The notes under the pieces were generated by a model. That model saw only the letters and a list, made by a program, of their open reading frames with translations. It had not been told where the DNA came from and did no database searches. From contig CBDCSM010000011.1 of NCBI GenBank assembly GCA_965221575.1, forward strand, positions 186,001 to 250,000: a stretch of DNA of 64,000 bases, in the 5' to 3' direction. Below are positions 25,837 to 34,470 of the stretch, one piece after another; position 1 is the stretch's first letter; the number at the start of each line of letters is the position of its first letter. This DNA comes from JAPPHA01 sp965221575 (GTDB taxonomy: Bacteria; Pseudomonadota; Alphaproteobacteria; Rhodobacterales; Rhodobacteraceae). The position numbers and the translations under genes are program-made.

Positions 25837-26727
25837 TCACTTATTGAGTATTCTTTTCCAGTCTTTCCGGAGCGGGCAGAGCCAGATGGCCTTGATCGGT
25901 TTTCCGAATTCCCACTTTGTGTCGTAACGCCCGCGTCCCTGGGTGTTTCCCACATGGATCCATCCGGACGCCTTGTAGGTGATCCCGGAGAAGCGCGGGG
26001 TTTCGACGAAGGTTTCCATCAGGACCGGGGCGATGTTGTATTGGCTTTGCCAGTCCTGCGGCAGTTGGCGGCGCACATTCGAGAGGATGTGGGAGGCCAA
26101 ATTTGGAATCTGGACCCAGGGCATGATGAGGTAGCGGGAGTTATCGACCATGAGGGGGAGGTTCCGTTCCCGGACTTCCGGGGACCATCCGATGAAGGCA
26201 TCGCGGGGTGCGGTCTTCCATGCGGCGGCCGAGAAGCCGAGCATGGCCAGGGGCCGGCCCTGCCGGTCCTGGACCGCATAGCGCATCTGTGCACCGACAA
26301 GGGTCTTGTAGCCGAGATAATGATAGCGGGCGATGAATTCATTCCAGAGGCGGCTGGCCGCACGGCCGGTACCGGTGACCTTGACCAGGCGGATCGGGCG
26401 CACCGCGTCCAGCGTCTGCGGCATCGGCGTGACCGGCGGTTCCGTCTCCGGGCCGAACTCCGGGACCCGCCGCGGCGGCTGGCCGTGCCGCGGCGGCGGC
26501 AGCGTGATGATCCCGTCCCGGTGCATGCTCAGCATGGTGACCCGGGCCATCATCGCCTTCAGCCCGCCGTCGGGCTTGACCCAGCCGATGGCGCGGCAGA
26601 ACGCGCGCGCCAGCCCGGCACGGGTCTGCTGCGGGGAGGCTGCGATCAGCTCCCGCATCAGCGCCATCTCTGCGGTGGTGAAGTCACGCCCGTGATAACG
26701 GCACTCGATCGTCGTATCCGTCGTCAT
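25837..26727 (-). CDS. DUF4338 (Druantia DruA-like) protein carried by the IS66 element
   Basis: 296 residues from ATG 26727. The N-terminal winged-helix-like segment (LMRELIAASPQQTRAGLARA, IGWVKPDGGLKAMMARV) is followed by the DUF4338 core: WNEFIARYHYLGYKTLVGAQ, LAMLGFSAAAWKTAPRD, NSRYLIMPWVQIPNLASHIL, APVLMETFVET and GRGRYDTK. DUF4338 is the domain of DruA in the Druantia anti-phage system. Single-gene relatives also occur beside transposases, so defence cannot be assumed. The start overlaps the transposase stop (ATGA), and the stop is 38 bp from the IS end. It is therefore an integral, co-translated part of the element. Its molecular function is unknown. Confidence 0.85.
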   Translation of the reverse strand: MTTDTTIECRYHGRDFTTAEMALMRELIAASPQQTRAGLARAFCRAIGWVKPDGGLKAMMARVTMLSMHRDGIITLPPPRHGQPPRRVPEFGPETEPPVTPMPQTLDAVRPIRLVKVTGTGRAASRLWNEFIARYHYLGYKTLVGAQMRYAVQDRQGRPLAMLGFSAAAWKTAPRDAFIGWSPEVRERNLPLMVDNSRYLIMPWVQIPNLASHILSNVRRQLPQDWQSQYNIAPVLMETFVETPRFSGITYKASGWIHVGNTQGRGRYDTKWEFGKPIKAIWLCPLRKDWKRILNK

Positions 26728-28625
26728 CGTGCGGCCTTGAGCTGTCGGCGCCTGTCCTCGTCCATCGACCATGGCAGCCAGGGTGAGAGGTCATCCGGCG
26801 GCTGGCCGCCGTTGTCCGCGCAGGCCGAGAGCCAGTCGTCGAGCCACGTGCGGACATCGATCCCGTTCATCCGCAGGGTCTCGATGATCCCGTACATCAT
26901 GGCACAGAACAGAGCCCCTTCCAGGCTGTCGGAGCCGAACGACAGCTTCCGCCCGATCACCGGACCACGATGCATCCGCTCGGACAGGTTGTTGTCCATG
27001 GGCACGTCGGGCCTGTCGACGAACACGCAGAGCCCGTCGCGATGCCGCAGCAGCGAGTTGAGTGCCTTCGCGCGCCGGTCCGAGCCGGCAGGCCCCGCAA
27101 GTTCCTTCTCCGCGAGGGCGAACAGCCGGTCCACGGCACGCTTCAGTCGACGATGTGCAATCCCGAACTTTCGCGACTGCTGCTCCATCCCCAGTTCCGG
27201 GTCGTAGTGCTTCAGCCGGACCCTGTTCAGGTGGAAAATCCGCCCGAACCGGTCCAGCCAGCGGTCCTCCCATTTCTCCAGGGCGACATTGCCGGCCGCA
27301 GCCTCGATGAATTTGCGCCGAACATGCGCCCAGCACCAGGCCAGGATCAGGATGCCGTCGAGAACACGCGCCAGTTTCTTGTAGGCGGAGTAGGCGTCAC
27401 AAACCAGGACCGTGCCGGCAGCGACGCCGGCGAACAGCTTGCCGGCAGCCTCGGCATTGCGCCGCGCGTCCACGTGGAACCAGACCGCATCCCGGGAGAC
27501 CGCACACCACAGCCAGGCCCGGCTGGTGCCGCGGATGGCCTTGAGGGACTGAACCCGCCAGCTGGTTTCGTCGCCGTGGAGCACCGAGGCCGCTTTCAGC
27601 TGGGCGAGGATCGCCTGCGACAGCGGCGCGAACAACGGCATCAGCCTGTGGATGCTGGAGGCCAGGGTCCCGGCCGAGACCGGCAGCCCCTGCTCGCGCA
27701 TCCATGCCGCGACCCGGTTCAGCGGCCGGTGGCAGGCGTAACGCTCGAACAGGAAACAGACCCAGAAGCTGATCCCGAAGAGCGTGTGGGGAAACAGCCG
27801 GGGAACCGCGGGCGCCGCAACCTCCGTCGGCGCCGACGCACAGGTGCAGCTGCGCCGCCAGCGGTTGCGTTGGATGATCCGGACATGCGCCTTGACCTCG
27901 ACCTCGATGGTCTCGGAGTCATGGCTGCCGTTCTTCACGTAGGGAAGGCCGCAGCAGGGACAGACACGCTCCTCTTCCGGCGGGTCGTGAACCTCGGGCT
28001 TGCGTTCCATATCCGGGCGCGGTGTCGGACCGTGCCCGGGCTTGTCCGCCTGCTGGCCACGTTTGCGGCCACTGCCGGACCCGGACGTCTTCTCCTTCTT
28101 CTCGCTGGTGCGTCCGAACCGCGCCTTTGCATGGGTCTCACGCGCCGAGCGGAGCCTCTCGTTCTCCGCCCTGAGTTCCGTCAATTCCTCCGCCTGTCGT
28201 GCAATCTCGGCCTTCAGACGGGCAATCTCCTTGCGCAAACCCGTCATCGAGTGGCGGCCACTGTCGATGCCGGCGGCGTTCAGGAGACCCTGCAATCGCG
28301 CCGCCTCCTTCTCCAGCCTGCGCACATTCTCCGTGCTCCGGCTCCGGTGCAGTTCCTTCAGGTCCGCACGCGCCGCAGCAAGCTTCTCCTTGTTGCTCGC
28401 GAAAACCGACCGAAGGACGTTGAGGTCGCAGCGCGCACTGACCGACTCCTGCCTCCATTCCTCGGCACGGGCTTCCGCTTCCCCGAGTTTGCCCTCCAGT
28501 TCCGCAATCCTGGCCTCCGCCGCCTCCGCACGCGCATGCTCCCGTTCGTACAGGCGTTTCCACTCCTCCGGCGGCAGGGCCGATGGATCGACAACATCGC
28601 AAACAGGGCCTTCGGAATCCAGCAT
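26724..28625 (-). CDS. tnpC: IS66 family transposase (TnpC)
   Basis: DDE transposase, 633 residues. A long N-terminal coiled coil (about 20-165) is followed by a basic linker. The zinc-finger zf-IS66 begins VCPCCGLPYVKNG at 221 and pairs with RRSCTC at 257-262. The catalytic core has D352 (VLHGDETSWR), D410 (VCDAYSAYKK) and E549 (MDNNLSERMHR), with a C-terminal IS66_C region. Length and all catalytic residues are intact, so it should be active. It reads toward the DUF4338 gene, with the start 81 bp inside the inverted repeat. Confidence 0.95.
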   Translation of the reverse strand: MLDSEGPVCDVVDPSALPPEEWKRLYEREHARAEAAEARIAELEGKLGEAEARAEEWRQESVSARCDLNVLRSVFASNKEKLAAARADLKELHRSRSTENVRRLEKEAARLQGLLNAAGIDSGRHSMTGLRKEIARLKAEIARQAEELTELRAENERLRSARETHAKARFGRTSEKKEKTSGSGSGRKRGQQADKPGHGPTPRPDMERKPEVHDPPEEERVCPCCGLPYVKNGSHDSETIEVEVKAHVRIIQRNRWRRSCTCASAPTEVAAPAVPRLFPHTLFGISFWVCFLFERYACHRPLNRVAAWMREQGLPVSAGTLASSIHRLMPLFAPLSQAILAQLKAASVLHGDETSWRVQSLKAIRGTSRAWLWCAVSRDAVWFHVDARRNAEAAGKLFAGVAAGTVLVCDAYSAYKKLARVLDGILILAWCWAHVRRKFIEAAAGNVALEKWEDRWLDRFGRIFHLNRVRLKHYDPELGMEQQSRKFGIAHRRLKRAVDRLFALAEKELAGPAGSDRRAKALNSLLRHRDGLCVFVDRPDVPMDNNLSERMHRGPVIGRKLSFGSDSLEGALFCAMMYGIIETLRMNGIDVRTWLDDWLSACADNGGQPPDDLSPWLPWSMDEDRRRQLKAAR

Positions 28626-28705
28626 GCGGCCGGATTAACAGATGTCGGGAGGTGTTGCCAGAAGAAAATGAAATCCGGAAAACCACGCATCAAACGCCGG
28701 AAATC

Positions 28706-28735
28706 AAGGCCATCACGCCTTCCCCGAACGCTTAC
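28706..28735. repeat. IS66 terminal inverted repeat, right
   Basis: Ends CCCCGAACGCTTAC at the junction; its reverse complement matches the left end at 29 of 30 positions. Confidence 0.92.
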
Positions 28736-28743
28736 ATTGGAAG
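28736..28743. repeat. 8-bp target-site duplication, right copy
   Basis: ATTGGAAG, identical to 25791-25798 on the other side of the element. Confidence 0.9.
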
Positions 28744-29031
28744 GACAGTTACCCGGGATCCGGCAACGCTTTGCGCCTGTTGCTTCATTTCAGTTATGCG
28801 GACAGGATCAGGTACTACTGGCCCGACCCAAGAGCCGCACGGGCAGTTTCGGAATTGATGGATCGCTTGGCCGGCGCCTCTGCGCCCCAACCCCTGATCG
28901 GACAGTTTTTCCCGCCCGAAGTCATCGCGCGCTCTGAAACGCTTTGCTGCACAGCTATTCCCTGGCCGAAGGCCCTCGTGCTCGCACAGGTCCAATCAAC
29001 GTTGCTTCCGTACTATTTCCTGGAACGGTAG
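28744..29031 (+). pseudogene. kbaZ: kbaZ/gatZ-like gene, 3' part
   Basis: The last 95 codons of the interrupted gene: DSYPGSGNALRLLLHFSYAD, then RIRYYWPDPRAARAVSELMD and PLIGQFFPPEVIA. These match the GatZ/KbaZ C-terminus (SYSDRIRYYWP). The frame is intact up to TAG 29029-29031, whose last base starts the NagA GTG. It has no start of its own. It was cut from its 5' part by the IS66 element and is probably untranslated or only weakly translated. Confidence 0.9.
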
Positions 29032-30155
29032 TGGGCTGGCTGGTCCCAAAAGCGGTTTTAGACGGAGAGAGATTACGCACGCAGACTGCGCTTCGCGTCG
29101 TCGACAATGTCGTTGTCGATATCTCACCGGTCTCCGCGTTGCCCAGTTCGGGGATGGCTGAATTCGTGGATCGGATTGTCGGTCCCGGATTGCTCGACAT
29201 TCAAGTGAATGGCGGCGGCGGCATCATGTTGAACAATGTGCCGACACCGTCAGGCATTAGATCAATTGCGAAAGCCCATCGCCGCCTCGGCACATCCCGG
29301 ATATTTCCGACCATCATAACCGATCGTTTCGAGATCATGGAAAAAGCGGCGCTGGCCGTGCTGTCAGAATTCGGAATGAACGGAGTTGCCGGAATTCACA
29401 TCGAGGGACCGCACATCAATCCGGCCAGAAAAGGATCGCACAAGGCGGAGTTCATCCGTCCGTTCGATGCAAGAACGAGAACACTTCTCGAAACGCTGCG
29501 CAATCACAGGCTGCCGGTGCTGCTGACACTTGCGCCAGAATGCGTCGAACCGGGGGAGATCGCGCGGCTGACTTCAATGGGCATTGTCGTTTCCGCAGGC
29601 CATACAGCCGCTAATGTGAGGCAGGTCCGGGCGGCTCTCAAGGAGGGCCTGAGCTGTTACACTCATCTCTTCAACGGCATGCCTGCGATGACTTCGAGGA
29701 ATCCCGGAGTTGCAGGGACCGCAATCAATAGCGAAGCCTGGTGCACGATCATAGTCGACGGTCACCATGTGGACGACTCCATGTGCGCACTGGCAATCCG
29801 TGCAAGGCCGAGGAAAGACCGGATGATCGTCGTTTCCGACGCAATGGCCACGACAGGGGGGCCGGATCGGTTCGAATTGTATGGCGAGACGATCAAGGTC
29901 AGTGGCGGGCGTCTCGTCAACTCGGAGGGATCGTTTGCCGGCGCGTTTGTCGATCTGAAGACATCGGTCGAACGGCTGATCGTGCACGTGGGATTGCCAG
30001 TCGAAGACGCGTTGGCGATGGCAACGACGCATCCGCGCACGTTGATGGGATTTCTTGATGTTTCAATTGTCGGTCAGAATGCGCAAGAATTGTCTTACAT
30101 CGACATACATGAGGAATCCCGACACGGCCCGACAAGGCGCAACCAACCAACGTGA
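29031..30155 (+). CDS. nagA: N-acetylglucosamine-6-phosphate deacetylase
   Basis: Removes acetate from GlcNAc-6-P or GalNAc-6-P, making the substrate for the AgaS-like deaminase. The 374-residue product has the amidohydrolase pattern PGLLDIQVNGGGG. Metal ligands are E125 (HIEGPHINPARKG), H191 (SAGHTAANV) and H212 (CYTHLFNGM), with catalytic D270 (VVSDAMATTGG). GTG at 29031 overlaps the kbaZ-like stop by one base (TAGTG), so expression normally depends on upstream translation. The IS66 insertion should therefore be polar on it. Confidence 0.92.
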   Translation: MGWLVPKAVLDGERLRTQTALRVVDNVVVDISPVSALPSSGMAEFVDRIVGPGLLDIQVNGGGGIMLNNVPTPSGIRSIAKAHRRLGTSRIFPTIITDRFEIMEKAALAVLSEFGMNGVAGIHIEGPHINPARKGSHKAEFIRPFDARTRTLLETLRNHRLPVLLTLAPECVEPGEIARLTSMGIVVSAGHTAANVRQVRAALKEGLSCYTHLFNGMPAMTSRNPGVAGTAINSEAWCTIIVDGHHVDDSMCALAIRARPRKDRMIVVSDAMATTGGPDRFELYGETIKVSGGRLVNSEGSFAGAFVDLKTSVERLIVHVGLPVEDALAMATTHPRTLMGFLDVSIVGQNAQELSYIDIHEESRHGPTRRNQPT

Positions 30156-30562
30156 ATCGCAAGTGCTGAATATGAGGTGCCGCAACCTTGATGGTGCGCC
30201 ATGAACAAGAACTGCGGATCTCTCTGGTGTGTGCAAGCCCTTCCCGACGAATTCGCGTTGGGGTCGTAGAAACCAGTACGAATCGCGGCAGTAACAATGG
30301 ATACCGGTGCACTCTGGCGACAATGGACTTCAACGAGTTCAGCGACTGTTGAGTTGTTAAATCAGTAAACGCCGAGCGGGATTCGAAATGGACAACGCGA
30401 GGGCGGACCCGCCGTGAAAACGGAAAAGGTCAACGACGATTCGGCAAGAAATAACGCAGACTTACAAAGGGTTTTCCACCGGAGATGCGTTGCTCACATA
30501 CCCGGAAAAGCCAGAGGAAAATCACAGGAACCACCTGTCCGGAATTCGGAGTGGAATCCGAA
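30156..30562. other. intergenic region, no gene seen
   Basis: 407 bp between the convergent nagA and the ATPase gene. A string GGGATTCGAAAT near 30376 recalls a tRNA T-arm, but no cloverleaf can be drawn. No terminator with a T-tract is obvious. Confidence 0.45.
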
Positions 30563-31834
30563 TCATCCGGCTTCCCCGGATCCGAACAACCCGTCGAGTT
30601 CCGGGCCGGTCTCCCGGTCCTTCAGAAGCGGGTGATCACTCCCCTTCACGATTCCGGTCATTCCATTCCGGTCGAGCGCAAGACAAAGCAGGGTCTCAGG
30701 ATCGGCCCTTCCGAGAAGCACGGGCGAATAGGTCGATGCGAGAACCTGGCATTCCCGTGCCGTCGCGAGGGAGTCGTGTACGGTTTCCATGGCCGACGGA
30801 TGAAGGCCACGCTCCAGTTCCTCCAGCATGAACAACTGGCCTTCGTCCGCTGCATGGGGAATCAGCGTCAAGGCGAGGAATCGAAGCATACCTTCGGAAG
30901 CGGTCCATGACGGGGTAGCGATCCCCGAACGATGCTTGACGACCACGTGCGCGTGCCCGTCACCCGGTTGCTCGACAACGTCGATGCCCAGCATGCCTTC
31001 CTGGACCGACCGGACCCTATTCAGCCATTCGTCGTAAGCCGCCGGATCCCTCGTCTTGAGACGATCGATCAGCCACGGCAAGTTCCGGCCGTCGGCCAGG
31101 TATTCACGGCACCGCAGACCTGGCGGACTCGGCGAACGCAGCCGTTCTCCGTCGAGACGGATCAACCTGGTGTAACGCTCCAGGAACCGCCGCACGCGTG
31201 TCGCCACGGGGAATGAAGCCGGCGCGTCGGGCAAACTGCCGAACGTCGAGCGCGACGGGCCGTACGAACTGTTGATTATCCATCCCTTGCCAGGCCGCTC
31301 GGAGACCTCGGAATAAATCGAATCCGTACCTGCCTCCGATTTCCTGAAAACCGTTCTCGAGCCCCGTTTCCTGCCGGCTGAGACAATGGTTTCGACCGAT
31401 TCGGGCGGCAGCGGAAACAGGGAATCCTGTTTCGAACCGCGAGGAAGCGTCGCGTCTGGAAGCAGGACCCCGCGCTCGGCATCGATTCCGGCGCCTTGTG
31501 CACCCTCCCTGATCGATACCTCGTAACGGAATCTCCCGTAACCGGCTTCAGCGGGCAGCTGATCCGCCGCGTCATCCGGGATGTCGAATTCGAGCGCAAG
31601 CTGAAAACCCTGCTGGCCTGTCCCCCTGCCCCAGACGAGATCACGAAAGTCACTGGTCCTTTTCCCGATCGCAAATGGAAGACCATCCCGAACAAGGTCG
31701 GAGACAAAGGCGACGGCATCAAACAGCGTGCTTTTCCCGCTGGAGTTCGCACCAACCAGAAGGTGGAACTGGTCCAGCCTGACATCCACATGACGAAGAC
31801 ATCGATAATTCAGGGCCTGAAAACGGCGTATCAT
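30563..31834 (-). CDS. AAA family ATPase, SMC/OLD-like (AAA_21)
   Basis: 423-residue ATPase of the COG4637-like group. It starts IRRFQALNYRCLRHVDVRLD, with Walker A GANSSGKST at 28-36, a divergent middle region, Walker B LFMLEELERGLHPSAM from 334 and the switch segment ASTYSPVLLG. Such proteins resemble the ATPase half of OLD/RecF-type nucleases and some phage-defence modules. No nuclease, TOPRIM or DUF4276 partner is found beside it, and no nuclease domain is visible. It is monocistronic, between the amino-sugar and inositol loci. Function unknown. Confidence 0.85.
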   Translation of the reverse strand: MIRRFQALNYRCLRHVDVRLDQFHLLVGANSSGKSTLFDAVAFVSDLVRDGLPFAIGKRTSDFRDLVWGRGTGQQGFQLALEFDIPDDAADQLPAEAGYGRFRYEVSIREGAQGAGIDAERGVLLPDATLPRGSKQDSLFPLPPESVETIVSAGRKRGSRTVFRKSEAGTDSIYSEVSERPGKGWIINSSYGPSRSTFGSLPDAPASFPVATRVRRFLERYTRLIRLDGERLRSPSPPGLRCREYLADGRNLPWLIDRLKTRDPAAYDEWLNRVRSVQEGMLGIDVVEQPGDGHAHVVVKHRSGIATPSWTASEGMLRFLALTLIPHAADEGQLFMLEELERGLHPSAMETVHDSLATARECQVLASTYSPVLLGRADPETLLCLALDRNGMTGIVKGSDHPLLKDRETGPELDGLFGSGEAG

Positions 31835-32007
31835 CGAAACGCTTTCCTCGTGGCGTTGACCGTCGTCGTCCGCCGCTCACATTTCAGACTTTACCAACGG
31901 CCGGCGGAACCGCTTCAGTTCATCCTGCACGTTCCACCCCGGCGGCGGGACCCGAAAAACGGTTGCGCTCCCCGGCTGGAAGTCACGAATCGGAGGTTTC
32001 CCGATTG

Positions 32008-33207
32008 TCATTCCCCCGTCAAGGCCGAGGCATGGACGTCGGAGAGCTCCACCCATCTGCCTCTTTCCCGTGCCGAGAGTACCGCCGCGTGTATCGCGAC
32101 GACAGAACGCATTCCGTCCTCGGCAGATGGAAACAGGTAGCCGCTGCCGTCAGGGATTCTCGCGGACTTGGCATTGCCAATTCCGGCCATCCTGGATCGA
32201 ATTGCCCCGGACAACTCGGTGTAGATGTTCGCGAAGGCCAGCGGCATGCCCTCGACATGCCCGACGGCGACCCGGGATGCGCGTTCCGTCTCCGGTGCGA
32301 GCCCAGCCTCACCGCGCTCGATGGTCGAGGTCCGGCCTCCCACGGGTGTCCAGAACAATTGATTGGCCTGCTCCTGGGCCCAACGCAACCCGCCGCGCTC
32401 GCCGAAAACCTGTATGGTCAGCCCATGCTGCCTCCCGACGGCGATGGCCGACGTCCACAGCCGTCCGACGATTCCATCCTCCAGGCGGAAGTCCACCTGG
32501 GCATCGTCCTCGAGTTCGCGTCCGTCGACGCAGGAAGCAAAGTCCGAGGCCAGCCGAACCACGTCGCGGCCGGTAACGAATGTCGCAAGGTGAAGCGCGT
32601 GGATACCGCAGTCGGTGAACTGGGCCGAAACCCCGACCTGGCCGGGGTCGTAGCGCCAGCGAACACGGGGATTGTCCCGGTCGTCACCTGCGGAGTGATG
32701 ACCGTGGGCGAATTCGACGACGACGAGCCGGACCCTACCGAGAACACCTTCCCGTACCATGGCCCGCATCTGGCGCACGAGAGGATATCCGGAGTACCCA
32801 TAGTTGACCGCGCAAATGCACCCCGTCGATCGCGCTGTTTCGACAATGCCCGCGGCCTCGGAAACCGTCATTGTCATTGGCTTTTCGCAGAGGACGTTGA
32901 AACCGCTCTCGAGAATCCTCCTGGTGATTTCATAGTGGGTGGAATTCGGAGTCGCGACCGTGACGAGGTCGAGCCGTTCGCCGTCGCCAAGAGACGATTC
33001 ACGTGCGAGCATTTCCTGCCAGTCGCCGTACGCCCGCTTCACCGGAACACCGAGCCGGATCGCGAATTCCCTCCCCGCTTCGGGGACGTGGTCGAGAGCG
33101 GCGGCGACCAGGGAGAATTCCCCGTCGAGTTGCGCCGCCATCCGGTGAACGGGGCCGATCTGGCTCCCCTCGCCGCCCCCGATCAGGCCCCAGTTCAATC
33201 TGACCAT
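32008..33207 (-). CDS. Gfo/Idh/MocA family oxidoreductase (first of two)
   Basis: NAD(P)-dependent sugar or inositol dehydrogenase, 399 residues. The N-terminal Rossmann segment is NWGLIGGGEGSQIGPVHRMA, with the catalytic EKP motif in LCEKPMTMTVSEAAG. A C-terminal alpha/beta domain carries the likely active-site HALHLATFVTG. ATG at 33207 is chosen; the frame runs further upstream but into the neighbouring gene. It lies 25 bp downstream of the second dehydrogenase and is probably co-transcribed. Opposite iolDCB, it may oxidise an inositol isomer or epimerise an intermediate (IolG/IolX/IolW-like). Confidence 0.88.
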   Translation of the reverse strand: MVRLNWGLIGGGEGSQIGPVHRMAAQLDGEFSLVAAALDHVPEAGREFAIRLGVPVKRAYGDWQEMLARESSLGDGERLDLVTVATPNSTHYEITRRILESGFNVLCEKPMTMTVSEAAGIVETARSTGCICAVNYGYSGYPLVRQMRAMVREGVLGRVRLVVVEFAHGHHSAGDDRDNPRVRWRYDPGQVGVSAQFTDCGIHALHLATFVTGRDVVRLASDFASCVDGRELEDDAQVDFRLEDGIVGRLWTSAIAVGRQHGLTIQVFGERGGLRWAQEQANQLFWTPVGGRTSTIERGEAGLAPETERASRVAVGHVEGMPLAFANIYTELSGAIRSRMAGIGNAKSARIPDGSGYLFPSAEDGMRSVVAIHAAVLSARERGRWVELSDVHASALTGE

Positions 33208-33232
33208 CGATCCCGACCCGAAAATTCCCGCT

Positions 33233-34369
33233 CTACTGAAACTCTGACAACAGGACCCATCCACGGCGCCTGCCCGATTCGCGAATCGCCGCGATGACCC
33301 GGTTGACTTCGTGCCCATCCCGAAAGGTAGGCCAGACCGGGTTGCCGGTCGCGATGGCCTCGAGAAAATCACGCGCCTCTATGATGATCTGGTCCTGATA
33401 CCCCGTCCCGTGACCCGCTCCCTGGCAGAAGGGAAGGTAATCCGGGTGGCTCGGCCCGGTGAGAATCTTTCTGAACCCGAGCTTGCCCGCGCGGTCATCC
33501 GCCCGGTACAGCCACACCGCGTTCTGATCCTCCTGGTCGAACCGGATCGCGCCCCCGGTCCCGGTGATTTCGTAGCGATAGCCCATCTTGCGGCCGGTCG
33601 AGACGCGGCTGAAAAACAGGTGACCCATTGCGCCGGATTCAAACCGGCACATCGCCTGGGCCTGGTCGTCGTTGTCGACCTGTACGATCCCCTTGCCATC
33701 GGCCGACGGCCGTTGCCGGAAAACCGTTTCGTACTCGCCGACGAGTTCACGGATGCTGCCCATGAACGCGAGCGCCGCATTGACCATGTGCGGTGCGAGG
33801 TCGCCGAGCGTGCCCGTGCTGTCTCCGGAGGTTCTCCACGATACCGGTTCGTTCGGATCGGACAGGAAATCCTCGGTGTGCTCCCCGCGGAACCATGTAA
33901 TGTCGCCGATCTCCCCCGACTCCACGATTTCGCGGGCAAATTGCGAGGCTGGCGTCCGGATGTAGTTGAACCCGACCATGTTGGTCACGCCGGCCGAGGC
34001 GGCGGCGGCGACCATGGACTGGCTGTCGGCCAGCGAGGCGCCCAGCGGCTTTTCGCAGAAAACGGGTTTGCCGAGCGCGAGCGCGCGTTCGGCGATGGCT
34101 CGATGCATGGATTGTGGAGTCGCGATGACGACGGCTTCGACTCCAGGATCATCGACCAGTCCTCGATAGTCTCCGGTAGACCGGGCAAATCCATACATCC
34201 TGCGGTAATGTTCCGCGGTTCCCGCCGTGGACGCGGCGATCATCTCGAGACGGGGTCGCAGGGCAGTATCAAACACGGCGCCGACCGCCGCCATTGCGAC
34301 CGAGTGCGCCTTGCCCATGTATCCGCCACCGATGATGCCGATGCCGATTTCTCCTGTCGTACCGGTCAT
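33233..34369 (-). CDS. Gfo/Idh/MocA family oxidoreductase (second, IolG/IolX-like)
   Basis: NAD(P)-dependent dehydrogenase, 378 residues. The Rossmann motif is IGIGIIGGGYMGKAHSVAMA, the EKP motif is in VFCEKPLGASLADSQSM, and the substrate domain contains GDLAPHMVNAAL. It is the first gene of a two-gene leftward unit divergent from iolD, so it shares the iol control region (palindromes at 34435-34455 and 34471-34487). The most likely role is the entry oxidation of an inositol isomer. The family is too broad to fix the substrate. Confidence 0.88.
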   Translation of the reverse strand: MTGTTGEIGIGIIGGGYMGKAHSVAMAAVGAVFDTALRPRLEMIAASTAGTAEHYRRMYGFARSTGDYRGLVDDPGVEAVVIATPQSMHRAIAERALALGKPVFCEKPLGASLADSQSMVAAAASAGVTNMVGFNYIRTPASQFAREIVESGEIGDITWFRGEHTEDFLSDPNEPVSWRTSGDSTGTLGDLAPHMVNAALAFMGSIRELVGEYETVFRQRPSADGKGIVQVDNDDQAQAMCRFESGAMGHLFFSRVSTGRKMGYRYEITGTGGAIRFDQEDQNAVWLYRADDRAGKLGFRKILTGPSHPDYLPFCQGAGHGTGYQDQIIIEARDFLEAIATGNPVWPTFRDGHEVNRVIAAIRESGRRRGWVLLSEFQ

Positions 34370-34434
34370 GGGATATAATGCCGTCTTGCTTGTCGGTCCT
34401 GTCTCGCCATCCTCGATCCCCGGTCAAAAAATCT

Positions 34435-34455
34435 GTTTCCAACGTACAGGGAAAC
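34435..34455. promoter_or_regulatory. inverted repeat GTTTCC-N9-GGAAAC in iol divergent region
   Basis: Perfect 6-bp arms at 34435-34440 and 34450-34455. IolR-type regulators in other alphaproteobacteria use GGAA/TTCC half-sites, so this is a plausible operator; here the half-sites are in the opposite order. Confidence 0.4.
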
Positions 34456-34470
34456 CCGTATCTTCCCGCG

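Larger units (their letters stand above)
25799..28735 (-). mobile_element. IS66-family insertion sequence with DUF4338 passenger (2937 bp)
   Basis: Complete element bounded by about 30-bp inverted repeats beginning GTAAGCGTTCGGGGAAGGCG (29 of 30 identical), the classical IS66 end, and by the direct duplication ATTGGAAG. It carries a single IS66 transposase (TnpC type) and a DUF4338 gene, both leftward and overlapping by ATGA. No tnpA or tnpB is present, so it resembles the one-transposase (ISBst12-like) subgroup. The intact ends and reading frames argue for a recent and possibly still active insertion into the kbaZ-like gene. Confidence 0.93.

Noticed and set aside
25837..26727. A complete Druantia defence system
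   Set aside because: Only a DruA-like DUF4338 gene is present; no druB-E genes, and the gene is inside an IS element.
26970..28937. Very long open frame on the plus strand opposite the IS66 transposase
   Set aside because: It is antisense to an intact DDE transposase with all catalytic residues. Its translation has no domain and reflects GC-rich codon bias.
30370..30395. GGGATTCGAAAT resembling a tRNA T-arm
   Set aside because: No matching acceptor, D or anticodon stems could be drawn on either strand.
31963..34378. Long plus-strand frames opposite the two Gfo/Idh/MocA genes
   Set aside because: Antisense shadows of clearly conserved dehydrogenases.
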